Below, piece by piece: positions 49,691 to 59,064 of a stretch of 64,000 nucleotides of DNA. Every line of letters starts with the position of its first letter. The first letter of the stretch is position 1. Under the pieces are notes generated by a model that did no database searches, had not been told where the DNA came from, and saw nothing but the letters and a program-made list of their open reading frames with translations. Position numbers and translations under genes: made by a program. The DNA comes from Rubrivivax sp. (GTDB lineage Bacteria > Pseudomonadota > Gammaproteobacteria > Burkholderiales > Burkholderiaceae_C): the NCBI GenBank assembly GCA_018780805.1, contig JADMJD010000026.1, forward strand, positions 24,755 to 88,754, read 5' to 3'.

Positions 49691-49816
49691 GGCTGCATCA
49701 TGGCCTGAAACAGTGCCAGGTGGCTTGGCAGAAAAGGTGGCATCCGCGTCATGGCAGCCACGACCGCTTGCACCCATGCTGCGCCACTTCTGCAACCACA
49801 GGGAGGGCGCGCCGTG

Positions 49817-50419
49817 ATGAACGTGGGCATCCTGGTCTTCGACGAGGTCGAGCTGCTGGACATGGCGGGACCGTACGAGGTCTTCACCACCGCCGCGCGT
49901 GTGCTGGCGCGCTCAGCGCCGCCGGACACGCCGCCGCACTTTGCCGTCTGCACGCTGGCGCGGCGGCCGGGCCCGGTGCGCGCTCGCGCCGGCCTGCGGC
50001 TGTGGCCCGATCACACGCTGGCCGATCACCCGCCGCTGGCCTGCGCCATCGTGCCCGGCGGCGTGGTGGATGCCGAGCTGGGCCACCCCGATCTGATGGC
50101 CTGGATCAGGGCGCAGGCCCGCAGCGCGCAAGTGCTGGCCTCGGTGTGCACCGGCGCGCTGCTGCTGGCAGAAACCGGCGTGCTGGACGGCCTGGACGCC
50201 ACCACCCACTGGGAGGACCTGGACGCCTTGCGCAGCCTGCGGCCGGCGGTACGCGTGCAGGCCGGCGTGCGCTGGGCGGACCAGGGCCGCATCGTCACTT
50301 CGGCCGGCATTGCCGCCGGCATCGACATGAGCCTGCACCTGGTGCAGCGGCTGCACAGCCGCGAACTGGCGCTGCGCACCGCGCGGCAGATGGACGTGGC
50401 CTGGACACCCGCCCCGTGA
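49817..50419 (+). CDS. DJ-1/PfpI family protein
   Basis: VGILVFDEVELLDMAGPYEVF, ASVCTGALLLAETGVLDGLDATTHW. Confidence 0.92.
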   Translation: MNVGILVFDEVELLDMAGPYEVFTTAARVLARSAPPDTPPHFAVCTLARRPGPVRARAGLRLWPDHTLADHPPLACAIVPGGVVDAELGHPDLMAWIRAQARSAQVLASVCTGALLLAETGVLDGLDATTHWEDLDALRSLRPAVRVQAGVRWADQGRIVTSAGIAAGIDMSLHLVQRLHSRELALRTARQMDVAWTPAP

Positions 50420-51618
50420 GCCCGCGGCAAACTTCTCCTGCCACGGCGGGGCCCGGCCATGCGCTGATCGACATCACCACCCGCCCGCCCACCGTGTTTG
50501 TCGAAGGGCAGGGCTCCTGGCTCACCGACGAGAGCGGCAAGTGTTACCTGGACCTGGTGCAGGGCTGGGCCGTCAACAGCCTGGGCCACAGCCCGCCGGT
50601 GATCGCCCAGGCGCTGGCGCGGCAGGCCGGGCGGCTGCTGAACGCGAGCCCGGCCTTCCACAACCGGCCGATGCTGGACCTGGCCCAGCGGCTGGTGGGG
50701 CTGAGCTGTTTCGATCGTGTGTGGTTTGGCAGCTCTGGGTCCGAGGTGAACGAAGCCGCGTTGAAGCTGGCGCGGCGCTGGGGCCGCCGCATGCGCGGCG
50801 GTGCACACGAGGTGATAGCCTTCGACAGCGCCTTCCACGGCCGCACGCTGGCGATGATGAGCGCCTCCGGCAAACCGGGCTGGGACAGCCTGTTCGCGCC
50901 CATGCCCACGGGATTTGCGAAGGCCCGGTACAACGACATCACCTCGGTCGAACGTGCCATCACCCCGGCCAGCGTGGCCGTGATGATCGAGCTGGTGCAG
51001 GGCGAAGCCGGCGTCAACCTGGCCGACCCGGGTTTTGTGCGCGAGCTGCGCGCGCTCACCACCGAGCGCCAGCTGCTGCTGATCGCAGACGAGGTGCAGA
51101 CCGGCATCGGCCGCTGCGGCGAAGCCTTCGCCTACGAACTTTTCGGCATCGAGCCGGACGTGATGACGCTGACCAAGGGCATCGGCGGCGGCGTGCCGCT
51201 GGCGGCGCTGTTGTGCAAGGAGAGCTTCAACTGCTTCGAGCCTGGGGACCAGGGCGGCACCTATGGCGGCAACCCGCTGATGGCCGCCGTGGGGTTGGCG
51301 GTGGTGGACACCGTCTGCCAGCCCGTCTTCCTGGCACAGGTGCGCCAGCGCGCCGCGTTTCTGGCCCGCGGGCTGCAGGCCATCGTGCACGAGCACGGCC
51401 TGGTGGCCGAACGTGGGGTGGGCCTGCTGCGCGCCTTGGCGCTGCCCGGCGACACGGCCGCGCAGGTGGTGGCCGCCGCGCGCGAGCTGCAGCCCACCGG
51501 CCTGCTGCTCAACGCGCCCCGCCCCCACCTGCTGCGGCTGATGCCGGCACTGACGATCACCGAAGCCGAGATCGGCCAGGCCTTGGCGTTGCTGCGGCAG
51601 GCGCTGCGGGTGGTCTAA
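50416..51618 (+). CDS. Class III aminotransferase (acetylornithine/GABA-type); GTG start
   Basis: FHGRTLAMMSASGKPGWD, LIADEVQTGIGRCGEAFAYELFGIEPDVMTLTKGIGGGVPLAALL PLP Lys motif. Confidence 0.92.
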   Translation: MSPRQTSPATAGPGHALIDITTRPPTVFVEGQGSWLTDESGKCYLDLVQGWAVNSLGHSPPVIAQALARQAGRLLNASPAFHNRPMLDLAQRLVGLSCFDRVWFGSSGSEVNEAALKLARRWGRRMRGGAHEVIAFDSAFHGRTLAMMSASGKPGWDSLFAPMPTGFAKARYNDITSVERAITPASVAVMIELVQGEAGVNLADPGFVRELRALTTERQLLLIADEVQTGIGRCGEAFAYELFGIEPDVMTLTKGIGGGVPLAALLCKESFNCFEPGDQGGTYGGNPLMAAVGLAVVDTVCQPVFLAQVRQRAAFLARGLQAIVHEHGLVAERGVGLLRALALPGDTAAQVVAAARELQPTGLLLNAPRPHLLRLMPALTITEAEIGQALALLRQALRVV

Positions 51619-52499
51619 GCCCCTGCAGGGCGCGGCCACCGCAGCAGGTTCAGCAGGTTCCCCGCCAGGATCAGGCCGACGCCCAGGGCCGTGAAGACGT
51701 CCAGCCGTTCGGCGTAAACCAGCCAGCCCACCAGCGCCGTCAGCGGCACGCGCAGAAAGTCCATGGGCACGACCACGGTGGCGTCGGCGTGTGCCATCGC
51801 CCGCGCAAAGCAGTAGTGCGAGTAGGTGCCGCAGAAGGCCACCACCACCACCCAGGCCCAGGCGGTGGCCGACGGCCATTGCCAGACCAGCAGCGCCGGG
51901 ACGAGCCCGATCACGCTCTGCACCACCAGCATCCAGAAGCTGATGGCCACCGCCGCCTCGGTGCGGGTGAGTGATTTCACCAGCACGACCGACACCGCAA
52001 AGCCCAGCGCTGCGGCCAGCGCGATCAGCTGCCCGGCGTCCAGCTCGCCGGCGCGGGGCCGCACGATCACCGCCACGCCCACCAGGCCCAGCGCCACGGC
52101 GAACCACTTGCGCGCGCCCATGCGCTCGCCGAGGAAGGCCACCGCCAGCAAGGCCGACCAGATCGGCATCGTGAACTCGATGGACACCACCTGCGCCAGC
52201 GGGATCAGCGCCAGCGCCACGAACCAGCCGTACTGCGCGACGTAGTGAACCCCGTTGCGCAGGGTGTGCTGGGGCAGCCGCTGGGTGCGCATGGCGGCCA
52301 GGCCACCGGCGGCACGCACCAGCGGCCACAGCATCGCCAACCCCAGCGTGGAGCGCAGCAGCATCACCTGGAACACCGACAACTCGCGGGTGGCCTCGCG
52401 GCCTGCGACGGCGATGACGAGCATCAGCGTCAGCCAGCCGGCCATCCAGCCCGCGGCACGGGCGATCGAGTGCGGGGCAGCCAGCGAGGCACTTTGCAT
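51615..52499 (-). CDS. EamA/DMT family transporter
   Basis: Ten hydrophobic segments, duplicated EamA layout. Confidence 0.9.
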   Translation of the reverse strand: MQSASLAAPHSIARAAGWMAGWLTLMLVIAVAGREATRELSVFQVMLLRSTLGLAMLWPLVRAAGGLAAMRTQRLPQHTLRNGVHYVAQYGWFVALALIPLAQVVSIEFTMPIWSALLAVAFLGERMGARKWFAVALGLVGVAVIVRPRAGELDAGQLIALAAALGFAVSVVLVKSLTRTEAAVAISFWMLVVQSVIGLVPALLVWQWPSATAWAWVVVVAFCGTYSHYCFARAMAHADATVVVPMDFLRVPLTALVGWLVYAERLDVFTALGVGLILAGNLLNLLRWPRPAGA

Positions 52500-52825
52500 C
52501 GCCCGGAGGGTAACGGATGGTCCACGCACGGCGCCGGCATGAAGTAGACGATGGACAACCCCGCGTGGACCCGGCCACACCTGGCCAGCCGCCGATGCGC
52601 TCCAACGGCAAACGCGTGATGTTCAGCGGGTTCGGGGCGGTGATGGAATTGAAGGCTTGAGCGGCCGTGGGGCGGAGGCGCATGGGCAACCCGACGGGCG
52701 TTCGACGAGGTGCCGTGCATCGCGCGGTGCGGCTCAGCCGCCGCAGAGTGGGGCCGGCACGCCGAGCCCGGTGTCTCCCGTATGACGCCAGCGGCGCTGA
52801 CGTGCATGAGCTGCGCGGTAGCGCA

Positions 52826-53476
52826 TCAGCCTGGCGTGCGCCGGATGAAGGTCACGATGATGGTGCGGCCACCCCGCTCGGTCATGACGGTGCTGACACC
52901 GCCCACGGGCACCGCCCCCGAAGAACCGTCGCTGATCTTGTTGAGCCCCGCATTCCACCGGTTCCCAGAGTCCGGCAGGTTGCCGAAGGCAAACACGGCG
53001 CAGTGGGTGCGGCGGCACTCGATCAGGCTGAGCTCGAACTCGGGTGCCGGCCAGACCACGTCGGCCGCGGCCCGCAGCGCCAGCTCCATGCGGTGGGCCC
53101 ATTCGGGATCGCGGTCTTCCAGCGAAAACGCCTGGTGCTGTTCGGAAAGGGTCAGCGGCCGGCTCTCCCGGGGAAGAGGCCTGATCATCTCGGCATGCTC
53201 GGCGGACAAGCGCAGCGGGGGCAAGACGGCCGGGGCTTCCGCCGGCATCACCACCGGCGCGCGCGCGGCGGTGGCGGCTGCGCGGGCCCCCGGCGGACGC
53301 GCCTCCTTCGGCGCCAGCGGGGGCGGTGGTGGAACCCTGTCCGGGTGGGGCCCCGCGACCGCGGGCCGAGGCGTCGGCGCAGAGGGAACTGCGCCACGCT
53401 GCATGGCCAGATACGCGACCAGGCTGGCGGCCGCCGCGCCGGCCACAAAGCCCGAGACGAAGGTCAACAAACGCAT
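52826..53476 (-). CDS. Membrane-anchored hypothetical protein with Pro-rich linker
   Basis: N-terminal TM plus long Pro/Ala linker, intact 216 aa. Confidence 0.6.
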   Translation of the reverse strand: MRLLTFVSGFVAGAAAASLVAYLAMQRGAVPSAPTPRPAVAGPHPDRVPPPPPLAPKEARPPGARAAATAARAPVVMPAEAPAVLPPLRLSAEHAEMIRPLPRESRPLTLSEQHQAFSLEDRDPEWAHRMELALRAAADVVWPAPEFELSLIECRRTHCAVFAFGNLPDSGNRWNAGLNKISDGSSGAVPVGGVSTVMTERGGRTIIVTFIRRTPG

Positions 53477-53557
53477 GGCCACCGAGTATCCGCGACCTCC
53501 GACAGCCACGGCGATCATCAGCTGCCCTGACGTGGGTGACCAGGCTGAAAGGACGAA

Positions 53558-53587
53558 GCCCCTGGTCTGCTCAGCAGGACCCGGGGC
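53558..53587 (-). terminator. Orphan terminator-like hairpin (minus-strand polarity)
   Basis: GCCCC...GGGGC hairpin followed on minus strand by CTTCGTCCTTTC; no minus-strand gene recognised upstream. Confidence 0.45.
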
Positions 53588-54013
53588 CGGGTGAACATCC
53601 CGCGGCGTCAGCGGACGCCGCAAGACGGCTTCACATGGGGTCGATCAGCACATGGAAATCGCATCTAAGTCCGCGTCGCACAACGCCCCGGCCCCTCTGG
53701 CACCCTCCATCTCCCGTCAAAGGACCCTCCACAAGGAAGTCCTCCAACTTTCATAGGTGGGGCCAGATGCACGTTTGTCACTTGGCCGAACACTGAGCAG
53801 GATCGCCGCCAATGTGGCAGCGTGGACCCTGCAGTCAACTCTCTGCAGTTGCTCAGGCCGTTGGTGAGGTCAGTCCCAAGTCCGAAGTTTGGAACCCTCG
53901 TCCGCTTGGCGGGCAGTCAGGTGCGCCGTGCGCGCTTCCGGCACGCTGCGGGGTTGGCACCCACAGGCCGCGGTCGCACACTCTGAGCGCCTTGGTCTCG
54001 CAGCGTCCACAAA

Positions 54014-54035
54014 ATGATAGCACCGGCGCTATCAT
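54014..54035. promoter_or_regulatory. Operator-like palindrome upstream of PIN toxin gene
   Basis: ATGATAGC-ACCGGC-GCTATCAT, ends 5 nt before the start codon. Confidence 0.6.
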
Positions 54036-54040
54036 CTAGC

Positions 54041-54475
54041 ATGGTCACGGTCGTGCTGGATACCAATGTGCTGGTCGCCGCGCTCTTGCGAGGTGGTGGC
54101 ACTGGGCGAGCCGTACTTCGGGCATGTCTGCAGGGCCAGTACCAGCCCGTGCTTGGGCCTGCGTTGCTGGCGGAGTACGAAGACGTTCTGGGCCGCTCCG
54201 AGTTGTTCGCCGACTCCGCTCTGTCAACCAAGGAACGTGGCGAGGTGTTCGATGGCCTGATGAACCGCTGTCGCTGGGTCGAGGTGTTCTATGCCTGGCG
54301 GCCGAATCTGCCGGATGAAGCCGGCAACCACTTGATCGAGTTGGCAGTGGCCGCGCAGGCCGATGCCATCGTTACGCGCAATCTGCGGGATGTTGCGCGT
54401 GGCGAACTGAAGTTCCCGACGCTGCGGGTGCTCACGCCCGAGCAATGCCTGGAGGCCTTCCCATGTCGACCTTGA
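54041..54475 (+). CDS. Putative PIN-domain toxin (toxin-antitoxin component)
   Basis: VVLDTNVLVAALLRGGGTGRAVLRA...LLAEYEDVLGR, AQADAIVTRNLRD acidic PIN residues. Confidence 0.88.
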   Translation: MVTVVLDTNVLVAALLRGGGTGRAVLRACLQGQYQPVLGPALLAEYEDVLGRSELFADSALSTKERGEVFDGLMNRCRWVEVFYAWRPNLPDEAGNHLIELAVAAQADAIVTRNLRDVARGELKFPTLRVLTPEQCLEAFPCRP

Positions 54476-54678
54476 CAATTCGTTTGCCGGATGACAAGCA
54501 CGAGCGCCTGAAGGCACTCGCGAAGTCGAACTCGATCAGCATCAACAAGCTGATGGACGAGTTGGCAACGGTGGCGCTCGCCAATTACGACGCCCGCGTG
54601 CGCTTCGAAACGCGTGCGGCGCGTGGCAACCCCAAGCGCGCACTGACGTTGCTGGACAAGGCGGATCGAGCCGAGTGA
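54463..54678 (+). CDS. Ribbon-helix-helix-like antitoxin
   Basis: MSTLTIRLPDDKHERLKALAKSNSISINKLMDELATVAL; overlaps toxin 3' end by 13 bp. Confidence 0.8.
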   Translation: MSTLTIRLPDDKHERLKALAKSNSISINKLMDELATVALANYDARVRFETRAARGNPKRALTLLDKADRAE

Positions 54679-54693
54679 GCCGAGGGCATCGCC

Positions 54694-54800
54694 GTGACAG
54701 TCGAACCGACTCACGATGATCTGACGATCCAGGATGCGGCGGATCTGCTGAGGCTTTCGCGCCTACAGCTGAACAAGCTGATTGAGACCGGGCTTGAAGC
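54694..54800 (+). pseudogene. Truncated excisionase-type HTH remnant
   Basis: DDLTIQDAADLLRLSRLQLNKLIETG HTH followed by unrelated low-complexity translation. Confidence 0.4.
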
Positions 54801-55084
54801 TGAAGCCGAAAACTGTCCCGCTCCGCAGCGAGGTGACGGATGGGCTGCCGGGCGCTCGGCGCCAGCGCGGCCGCTTCGCGTGCGTCCGACAGCAGGGTGC
54901 ATTGACCCTGCATGGGCATGCCGCTGCACGGCACGCGGTTGCTCAGGGCCAGGCGGCGACTCAGGTGTTGGCGGCCCCCTCCAAATGGAGGAATTTGGAG
55001 GGCTTTTCTACTCGCCACCCGCCTTCAGGTACGCCAAAAGGGCGGGGTTTCGTGGTCTGCGGTGAGACGTTCTGAAAATACGAA

Positions 55085-55115
55085 GCCCCTGATTTTTTTC
55101 AACAAAATCAGGGGC
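55085..55115 (-). terminator. Intrinsic terminator downstream of icd
   Basis: GCCCCTGATTTT / AAAATCAGGGGC. Confidence 0.8.
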
Positions 55116-55147
55116 CTAGGGGCATCAAGAGACGCTGTGGAGCGAGC

Positions 55148-56401
55148 TCACATGTGGTCGATCATCACCTGCCCGAAGCCCGAGCAGCTGACCTGCGTCG
55201 CACCTTCCATCAGGCGCGCGAAGTCGTAGGTGACCTTCTTGCTGGCGATGGAGCGTTCCATGCTGGCGATGATCAGGTCGGCGGCTTCGACCCAGCCCAT
55301 GTGGCGCAGCATCATCTCGGCGCTCAGGATCTCGGAACCCGGGTTCACGTAGTCCTTGCCGGCGTACTTGGGCGCGGTGCCGTGCGTGGCTTCGAACATC
55401 GCGACGCTGTCGCTCAGGTTGGCACCCGGGGCGATGCCGATGCCACCCACCTGCGCGGCCAGCGCGTCAGAGACGTAGTCGCCGTTCAGGTTCAGCGTGG
55501 CCACCACCGAGTACTCGGCCGGGCGCAGCAGGATCTGCTGCAGGAAGGCGTCGGCGATGCTGTCCTTGACGATGATGTCCTTGCCGGTGCGCGGGTTCTT
55601 GAACTTGCACCACGGGCCGCCGTCGATCAGCTCGGCGCCGAACTCACGCTGGGCCAGCGCGTAGCTCCAGTCGCGGAAGCCACCTTCGGTGAACTTCATG
55701 ATGTTGCCCTTGTGCACGATGGTCACGCTGGGCTTGTCGTTGTCGATGGCGTACTGCAGCGCCTTGCGCACCAGGCGCTCGGTGCCTTCGCGGCTGACCG
55801 GCTTGATGCCGATGCCCGAGGTGTTGGGGAAGCGGATCTTCTTGACGCCCATCTCGTCGATGAGGAACTTGATCAGCTTCTTGGCCTTGTCGCTCTCGGC
55901 TTCGTATTCGATGCCGGCGTAGATGTCCTCGCTGTTCTCGCGGAAGATGACCATGTGGGTCTTCTCCGGCTCCTTCAGCGGGCTGGGCACACCCTTGAAG
56001 TACTGGATGGGGCGCAGGCAGACGTACAGGTCCAGCTCCTGGCGCAGCGCGACGTTCAGGCTGCGGATGCCACCGCCCACGGGCGTGGTCAGCGGGCCCT
56101 TGATGGACACGGCGTACTCGCGCACGGCGGCCAGGGTTTCTTCGGGCAGCCAGACGTCCGGGCCGTAGATCTTGGTGCTCTTCTCGCCGGCGTAGACCTC
56201 CATCCAGTGGATCTTGCGCTTGCCGCCGTAGCTCTTGGCCACAGCTGCATCCACCACCTTCAGCATCACGGGCGTGATGTCGACGCCGGTGCCGTCACCC
56301 TCGATGTACGGAATGATGGGCTGGTCGGGCACGTTCAACGAGTAGTCGGCGTTGACGGTGATCTTCTGCCCATCGGCGGGCACCTTGATGTGCTGGTACA
56401 T
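55148..56401 (-). CDS. icd: NADP-dependent isocitrate dehydrogenase
   Basis: [80 protein letters not shown]. Confidence 0.97.
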   Translation of the reverse strand: MYQHIKVPADGQKITVNADYSLNVPDQPIIPYIEGDGTGVDITPVMLKVVDAAVAKSYGGKRKIHWMEVYAGEKSTKIYGPDVWLPEETLAAVREYAVSIKGPLTTPVGGGIRSLNVALRQELDLYVCLRPIQYFKGVPSPLKEPEKTHMVIFRENSEDIYAGIEYEAESDKAKKLIKFLIDEMGVKKIRFPNTSGIGIKPVSREGTERLVRKALQYAIDNDKPSVTIVHKGNIMKFTEGGFRDWSYALAQREFGAELIDGGPWCKFKNPRTGKDIIVKDSIADAFLQQILLRPAEYSVVATLNLNGDYVSDALAAQVGGIGIAPGANLSDSVAMFEATHGTAPKYAGKDYVNPGSEILSAEMMLRHMGWVEAADLIIASMERSIASKKVTYDFARLMEGATQVSCSGFGQVMIDHM

Positions 56402-56553
56402 GGAATCGCATCTCCAGGTGGCGAGGGGGTCTCGCCGGACGGCCATCATTCTAAGGCCGCGCTCTGTCAACCAACTGACGGGCAGCGCCGTTGCGGGGGG
56501 GCCTGCCCGTTGGGACAGGCGGATTCCATAACATTCCTGAGAAGGTACTTAGC

Positions 56554-56769
56554 ATGAACAAGATCCTCGTCGCCCTGATCGCCTCCGCTTTCTCGTTCGC
56601 CGTCTACGCCCAGGCGCCTGCCGCCAAGCCGGCCGCTCCGGCCACCGCCGCCGCCCCGGCTGCTTCCGCTGCCAAGAAGGAAGAGAAGAAGGAAATGAAG
56701 AAGGAAGAGAAGAAGGAAATGAAGAAGGAAGAGAAGAAGGAAATGAAGAAGGAAGAAGCCAAGAAGTAA
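56554..56769 (+). CDS. Small exported Ala/Lys/Glu-rich repeat protein
   Basis: Signal peptide MNKILVALIASAFSFAVYAQA then KKEEKKEM repeats. Confidence 0.75.
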   Translation: MNKILVALIASAFSFAVYAQAPAAKPAAPATAAAPAASAAKKEEKKEMKKEEKKEMKKEEKKEMKKEEAKK

Positions 56770-56797
56770 TTGGCTTGCGGGTTAACCCGCAGATCAG

Positions 56798-56822
56798 ACG
56801 CCCGGCACCGCCGGGCGTTTTT
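56798..56822 (+). terminator. Intrinsic terminator after the KKEEKKEM protein
   Basis: ACGCCCGGC-ACC-GCCGGGCGTTTTT. Confidence 0.85.
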
Positions 56823-56841
56823 GTTGGTGGGCCGGGTTTGG

Positions 56842-57531
56842 TCAGCCGAAGCAGTAGGCCCAGGCCTGTTCCCACAGGCCATGCGTGAGCGCCCAGCCTG
56901 ACGCCGCGGCCAGCATCGCACCGGACAGGCGCACGCCCCAGACCGCGACGCGCGACGCGGCCGCTGCGCCACCGAACCACGTCCACAGGCCCGGCCCGAC
57001 CACCAGGCCGGCCGCGGTGACAGCCGCAAAGCCCGCCATCACCAGCGCCCCACCCGCGGGCCCGTTGGCCATGGCCGCCAGCAGCAGCGCCGATTGCAGC
57101 AAGCCGCAGGGCCAGGCCACCCACAGGCTGCCCGCGGTGCCGGCCTTCAGCGGGCCCCGCATCCGTTGCCAGCCGGCCGCAGGCCCTGCCGCCCGCTCAC
57201 TGCCCCGTCCCAGTGATTCCAGCCAGACCGGCTGCCGGCCTTGCCACATCATCCACAGCCCGAGCGAAAAGGCGGCGGCGTGCAGCAGCGTCCACAGCGG
57301 GCGCAGCATCGGGCTCCACTGCGCCAAGGCCGCGAGTGCGCCGACACTGGCCGCGGCCACGGCGCCCGCCAGCGTATACGACAGCAAGCGGGCCCCGTGG
57401 AAGGCCCACGGCGTGGCCCCTCGCAACTGCCCGCTGGTGACGGCAGCACAGGGCGCGGCACACATCGCCGCGCAATGCGGGATGCCGGCCAGGCCCAGGG
57501 CCAGGGCGCTCAGAAGAAGAGCAAATTCCAC
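56842..57531 (-). CDS. Sulfite exporter TauE/SafE family membrane protein
   Basis: LGLAGIPHCAAMCAAPCAAV metal-binding-like motif, six TM layout, near cco cluster. Confidence 0.78.
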   Translation of the reverse strand: MEFALLLSALALGLAGIPHCAAMCAAPCAAVTSGQLRGATPWAFHGARLLSYTLAGAVAAASVGALAALAQWSPMLRPLWTLLHAAAFSLGLWMMWQGRQPVWLESLGRGSERAAGPAAGWQRMRGPLKAGTAGSLWVAWPCGLLQSALLLAAMANGPAGGALVMAGFAAVTAAGLVVGPGLWTWFGGAAAASRVAVWGVRLSGAMLAAASGWALTHGLWEQAWAYCFG

Positions 57532-57534
57532 GCT

Positions 57535-58947
57535 TTACACAATACGCGAGAAGCGCTCCCGGGTCTGGTCGGCGCGCAGGTGGCGGTCGAACACCATGGC
57601 CACCCCGCGCACGAAGTACCAGCCGGCGGCAGTGACCTGGATCGCGTCGCCATCCACTTCCACCAGGCCACCGGCCACCATGGGCTGCAGGGCCTCGAGT
57701 TCGGCGGCAAAGTAGTCCTCGAAGCGGATCAGGTGCGACAGCGCGATGGACTCGAACTCCACCCGCCCCTGGCACATCAGCGCCATGATGACGGCGCGGC
57801 GCACCACGTCGTCACGGCTCAGCGCCAGGCCGCGCACCGTGGGCAGTTGCCCCTGGCGCAGCGCGTCGTAGTACTCCGGCAGGGTCTTGGCGTTCTGGCT
57901 GTAGGTGGCGCCCATGCGGCCGATGGACGAGACGCCCAGGCCGATCAGGTCGGCATCGGGCTGGGTGCTGTAGCCCTGGAAGTTGCGGTGCAGGCGGCCC
58001 TGCCGCTTGGCCGCGGCCAGGCTGTCGCCTTCCAGCGCGAAGTGGTCCATGCCGATGTAGCTGTAGCCATGGCCGGTGAAGCCGCTGATGGCCGCACCCA
58101 GCATCTTCACGCGTGCGTCGGGCGGCGGCAGCTGGGCCGTCTCGATGCGCCGCTGCGGCTTGAAGCGTGCCGGCAGGTGGGCATAGGCGTACAGCGCGAT
58201 GCGGTCCGGCCGCAGCGCGATCACCTGCGCGATGGTGCGCTCGAACGACGCCGGGGTCTGCTGTGGCAGGCCGTAGATCAGGTCGGCGTTGATGGACTCG
58301 AAGCCCAGTGCCCGGGCGCTCAGGATCAACTCGCGCACGCTCTCGAAGCTCTGTACCCGGTGCACGGCCTGTTGCACGGCGGGGTCGAAGTCCTGGATGC
58401 CGAAGCTGATGCGGTTGAAACCCATCGCCGCCAGCGCCTGCAGGCGGGCCGGCGACGCCGTGCGCGGGTCGACCTCGATCGACACCTCGGCACCGGGCAC
58501 GATGCGGAAGGCCGCGCGCAGGCTGCCGAGCAGGCGCGCCAGTTCGGCATCGCTCAGGAAGGTGGGCGAACCGCCGCCCAGGTGCAACTGCGACACCGGC
58601 TGGCCAGCGCCGATCTGCGCCACGTGCAGCGCGATCTCGGTGTCCAGCGCGTCCAGGTACTCGGCCGCCTTGTCGTGGTGCTTCGTGATGACCTTGTTGC
58701 AGGCGCAGTAGTAACACACCGATTCGCAGAACGGCACGTGCACGTAGATCGACAAGGGCGACGAACCGCCCACCCGGGCTCCGTTGGCACGTTCGTGCAG
58801 GGCATGCAGGTAGTCGGTCGGGCCGAAGGCCTCGACAAAGCGGTCGGCCGTGGGGTACGAGGTGTAGCGCGGGCCCGGCACGTCCAGGCGGCGCAACAGG
58901 TCGTCGGAGATGACCCCGGTCGGGTCGGCGGTATGGGCAGCGTGCAT
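57535..58947 (-). CDS. hemN: Oxygen-independent coproporphyrinogen III oxidase
   Basis: YVHVPFCESVCYYCACNKVITK radical SAM motif; alternative start at 58980. Confidence 0.95.
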   Translation of the reverse strand: MHAAHTADPTGVISDDLLRRLDVPGPRYTSYPTADRFVEAFGPTDYLHALHERANGARVGGSSPLSIYVHVPFCESVCYYCACNKVITKHHDKAAEYLDALDTEIALHVAQIGAGQPVSQLHLGGGSPTFLSDAELARLLGSLRAAFRIVPGAEVSIEVDPRTASPARLQALAAMGFNRISFGIQDFDPAVQQAVHRVQSFESVRELILSARALGFESINADLIYGLPQQTPASFERTIAQVIALRPDRIALYAYAHLPARFKPQRRIETAQLPPPDARVKMLGAAISGFTGHGYSYIGMDHFALEGDSLAAAKRQGRLHRNFQGYSTQPDADLIGLGVSSIGRMGATYSQNAKTLPEYYDALRQGQLPTVRGLALSRDDVVRRAVIMALMCQGRVEFESIALSHLIRFEDYFAAELEALQPMVAGGLVEVDGDAIQVTAAGWYFVRGVAMVFDRHLRADQTRERFSRIV

Positions 58948-58981
58948 GCCCTGCAATGTGCCAAAGTGCGGCCGCGTCATC

Positions 58982-58995
58982 TTGATCTGGCTCAA
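58982..58995. promoter_or_regulatory. Candidate FNR box between hemN and fnr
   Basis: TTGATCTGGCTCAA, one mismatch to TTGAT-N4-ATCAA. Confidence 0.6.
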
Positions 58996-59064
58996 CTGCG
59001 GCGAGGTCGCAGCCGGCGCTTGACGCGCCACAATCGCCGCACTGCCCACGGAGTTTGAAACACC

